DNA from: Ursus arctos | Taxonomy: Eukaryota; Chordata; Mammalia; Carnivora; Ursidae | Length of the DNA stretch: 64,000 nt | Direction: 5' to 3' | Assembly: GCF_023065955.2 (NCBI RefSeq) | Contig: NW_026622874.1 | Location: 80,746,917 to 80,810,916, forward strand | Shown here: piece after piece, positions 63,726 through 64,000 of the stretch | Layout of the letters: every line of letters starts with the position of its first letter | Position numbering within the stretch: position 1 is the stretch's first letter | Position numbers and translations under genes: made by a program | The notes under the pieces: model-generated | Told to the model about the DNA's origin: nothing | Database searches by the model: none | Seen by the model: only the letters and a program-made list of their open reading frames with translations

Positions 63726-64000
63726 GACACACACACAGTGAGTGTTCTGCCATCCTTCACCTCTAACCACCTGTGGCTTTGGGAGAGGCCCCCAAAGATG
63801 ATGATTTGTAACAGAGAAGCCTGTCAGCCCCTGCGTGAACTGCTTGTATTTGAGAGGTGAACGACGCCACAGACAAACTGGATGACCCACCCAACAGACA
63901 CAAGGCCAGGACACGGTGCTGCCCAGACAGGAACAGGATTCCAGAAATGGTTACAACTGGAAACAGCCACCGTATTTACCTTGTCCTTCTCTGGGTCCTT
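17492..64000 (-). CDS. Predicted long gene of tandem exon pairs coding a 79-residue repeat (partial, 5' end outside the window)
   Basis: Each repeat unit holds exon C (154 nt) and exon A (83 nt) on the minus strand. C has the acceptor 'attttcctgtctgtctgcag' and the donor GTAAGA. A has the acceptor 'ctgtctcttctag' and the donor GTAAAT. C is 51 codons plus 1 base; A completes that codon with 2 bases and adds 27 codons, so C+A = 237 nt = 79 codons and the next C starts in phase 0. The introns are about 590 bases (C to A) and 1.6 kb (A to next C). The C part has 18 Pro and 5 Cys in 51 residues, with runs such as PPQPPPPW and LVPPPC. The A part has one Cys and ends in Lys/Glu/Asp-rich PKKDPEKDK. 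Nineteen pairs plus the candidate tail would give about 1,520 residues. No signal peptide or membrane segment is seen in the module, and the family is unknown to me. The alternative is a non-coding satellite that keeps relic exons. Confidence 0.45.
19828..19833. promoter_or_regulatory. E-box CACGTG next to the (CA)n tract, one per unit
   Basis: A palindromic CACGTG at about 2,105-2,110 bases into every unit, followed 25-30 bases later by the (CA)n tract. In U1 it lies at 22253-22258. It is a possible bHLH factor site; a six-base site that recurs with its unit is weak evidence for function. Confidence 0.3.
19857..19902 (+). repeat. (CA)n microsatellite of U0; a homologous tract occurs in every unit
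   Basis: An interrupted CA tract with AAAC and AAGAC breaks. The tract length differs between units and explains most of the 2,427-2,445 range. The break pattern is a useful unit fingerprint. It creates long Cys-Val open frames on the minus strand that are not genes. Confidence 0.95.
20144..22574 (-). repeat. Unit U1
   Basis: Exon A 20144-20226, exon C 20817-20970, 2,431 bases. Its C exon has the Gly-Phe-Ile-Gly variant. It shares 'aacctagtgtcacc' near 21176 with U2, where most other units have 'acctactgtcacc'. Confidence 0.95.
22575..25001 (-). repeat. Unit U2
   Basis: Exon A 22575-22657, exon C 23248-23401, 2,427 bases (shortest homogenised unit). C variant Gly-Phe-Thr-Gly. Confidence 0.95.
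25002..27432 (-). repeat. Unit U3
   Basis: Exon A 25002-25084, exon C 25675-25828, 2,431 bases. C variant Asp-Phe-Thr-Gly. It carries 'gaaagttagtgtc' near 26745 instead of 'gaaagtgtgtgtc'. Confidence 0.95.
27433..29877 (-). repeat. Unit U4 (first of the duplicated trio)
   Basis: Exon A 27433-27515, exon C 28106-28259, 2,445 bases. C variant Asp-Phe-Thr-Gly. Private marks shared only with U7: 'gtaaagattgtg' near 27781, 'cctgcatgcccc' near 28721, 'acacactcactc' near 28921, and a long broken CA tract. Confidence 0.95.
29878..32310 (-). repeat. Unit U5 (second of the trio)
   Basis: Exon A 29878-29960, exon C 30551-30704, 2,433 bases. C variant Gly-Phe-Thr-Gly. Marks shared with U8: 'ctcataggtctc' near 30085, 'caaatatcac' near 30922, 'gagaaattag' near 31260, 'cacattacaaac' near 31775. 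It differs from U8 at 'gttagtgtc' near 31623. Confidence 0.95.
32311..34741 (-). repeat. Unit U6 (third of the trio)
   Basis: Exon A 32311-32393, exon C 32984-33137, 2,431 bases. C variant Gly-Phe-Ile-Gly plus a Pro-to-Thr change (Gly-Pro-Thr-Leu) shared only with U9. Private 'aatacgtgct' near 32940 and 'gtgtgtttcac' near 34057. Confidence 0.95.
34742..37186 (-). repeat. Unit U7 (copy of U4)
   Basis: Exon A 34742-34824, exon C 35415-35568, 2,445 bases. It carries the U4 marks. Its CA tract has one extra AAAC break near 36893 compared with U4. Confidence 0.95.
37187..39619 (-). repeat. Unit U8 (copy of U5)
   Basis: Exon A 37187-37269, exon C 37860-38013, 2,433 bases. It carries the U5 marks but has 'gtgtgtgtc' near 38932 and 'ctggccatgg' near 38545, unlike U5; these are later changes or conversion. 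Confidence 0.95.
39620..42052 (-). repeat. Unit U9 (copy of U6)
   Basis: Exon A 39620-39702, exon C 40293-40446, 2,433 bases. It shares the Pro-to-Thr C variant with U6 only; from about 41360 on it resembles U10 more than U6. Confidence 0.95.
42053..44491 (-). repeat. Unit U10
   Basis: Exon A 42053-42135, exon C 42726-42879, 2,439 bases. C variant Gly-Phe-Thr-Gly. 'cgcatgcgtg' at 43001-43010 is shared only with U18. Confidence 0.95.
44492..46932 (-). repeat. Unit U11
   Basis: Exon A 44492-44574, exon C 45165-45318, 2,441 bases. C variant Gly-Phe-Ile-Gly. Its CA tract holds a private 'acacatacac' break near 46632. Confidence 0.95.
46933..49364 (-). repeat. Unit U12 (twin of U13)
   Basis: Exon A 46933-47015, exon C 47606-47759, 2,432 bases. 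C variant Gly-Phe-Ile-Gly with one silent change. With U13 it shares 'tggagcacc' near 48632, 'atcgcaaac' near 48654, a 1-base deletion near 48672 and the CA break 'aacacaaccaag' near 49100. Confidence 0.95.
49365..51796 (-). repeat. Unit U13 (twin of U12)
   Basis: Exon A 49365-49447, exon C 50038-50191, 2,432 bases. It carries the four U12/U13 marks, but its C exon is the Gly-Phe-Thr-Gly type, so the shared block does not cover the exons. Confidence 0.95.
51797..54231 (-). repeat. Unit U14
   Basis: Exon A 51797-51879, exon C 52470-52623, 2,435 bases. C variant Asp-Phe-Thr-Gly. Length, C variant and CA tract agree with U17, three units away. Confidence 0.95.
54232..56674 (-). repeat. Unit U15
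   Basis: Exon A 54232-54314, exon C 54905-55058, 2,443 bases. C variant Gly-Phe-Ile-Gly together with the silent change 'catctggac', a combination shared with U16 only. Confidence 0.95.
56675..59107 (-). repeat. Unit U16
   Basis: Exon A 56675-56757, exon C 57348-57501, 2,433 bases. The C exon is as in U15. A private 'gtgctaccca' lies just before the unit near 56613. Confidence 0.95.
59108..61542 (-). repeat. Unit U17
   Basis: Exon A 59108-59190, exon C 59781-59934, 2,435 bases. C variant Asp-Phe-Thr-Gly. It differs from U14 at 'gtgtgtgtc' near 60853. Confidence 0.95.
61543..63979 (-). repeat. Unit U18
   Basis: Exon A 61543-61625, exon C 62216-62369, 2,437 bases. C variant Gly-Phe-Thr-Gly, with 'cgcatgcgtg' at 62491-62500 as in U10. 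Confidence 0.95.
63980..64000 (-). repeat. Unit U19, first 21 bases of exon A only
   Basis: The donor GTAAAT lies at 63974-63979 and the 3' end of exon A starts at 63980; the window ends inside the exon. This shows the array, and the predicted gene, continue to the right. Confidence 0.9.

Larger units (their letters stand above)
17723..64000 (-). repeat. Tandem macrosatellite array, about 2.43 kb period, 19 complete units plus a partial one
   Basis: Head-to-tail units with lengths of 2,421 to 2,445 bases. Counting from the low-coordinate edge of exon A, units start at 17723, 20144, 22575, 25002, 27433, 29878, 32311, 34742, 37187, 39620, 42053, 44492, 46933, 49365, 51797, 54232, 56675, 59108, 61543 and 63980. 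Units 1-18 look at least 99% identical by eye. Exon A to exon C distance is constant (673 bases), and most length change is in the (CA)n tract about 2,135 bases into each unit. The unit contains no SINE, L1 or LTR that I recognise. The array continues past the right edge. Confidence 0.97.

Noticed and set aside
17723..64000. CRISPR array or bacterial repeat locus
   Set aside because: The repeats are 2.4 kb, not short direct repeats with spacers, and the surroundings are mammalian.

Overview
The window is mammalian nuclear DNA, almost certainly from a carnivore (order Carnivora). The main sign is four tRNA-Lys-type CAN-SINE copies in each arm of an inverted repeat, with the head 'gcctgggtggctcagtcggttaagcatctgcc', here quoted only in part as 'cctgggtggctcagtcggtt'. 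LINE-1 remnants and a decayed class I endogenous retrovirus (ERV) fragment agree with this. I see no bacterial, phage or organelle signature. GC content is moderate, genes are not dense, and most open frames are chance frames.

Layout. (1) Positions 1-17327 form a huge inverted repeat. Left arm 1-8165 equals the reverse complement of right arm 9163-17327, and every position x pairs with 17328-x with no offset. The spacer holds a 200-base assembly gap (8166-8365) and an ERV pol integrase fragment (8366-about 9160) that runs on into the right arm. Each arm carries, from outside to centre: a SINE, a candidate poly(A) signal, a purine-rich tract, a CpG-rich patch with two CTCF-like cores, an L1 3' end, a SINE, a 104-codon open frame, an old L1M-like fragment split by two SINEs, and an ERV scrap. 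(2) 17328-about 17490 is a short unique spacer. (3) About 17500-64000 is a tandem macrosatellite with a period of about 2.43 kb. It has 19 complete units plus the start of another, and runs off the right edge.

The main result is inside the macrosatellite. On the minus strand every unit carries two exon-like blocks with canonical splice signals: C (154 nt, phase 0 in, phase 1 out) and A (83 nt, phase 1 in, phase 0 out). Spliced C-A-C-A..., the array reads through without a stop as a repeated 79-residue module: a Pro/Cys-rich part followed by a Lys/Glu/Asp-rich part. The phases, splice sites and open frames are kept in all 19 C copies and all 19 complete A copies, including the diverged edge unit. 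Nineteen modules would give about 1,500 residues. After the last A exon (17723-17805) a possible in-phase terminal exon ends in a stop at 17492. This suggests a long minus-strand gene made of repeated exon pairs, or a locus derived from one. I do not recognise the protein, and transcription cannot be shown from sequence alone.

Array history is readable from unit variants. Units U4-U6 were copied as a block to U7-U9, U12/U13 are a recent single-unit duplication, and unit U0 at the left edge is a mosaic of a diverged and a homogenised part. The perfect arms meeting at an N gap leave open whether the inverted repeat is real (a gene-converted palindrome) or an assembly artefact.
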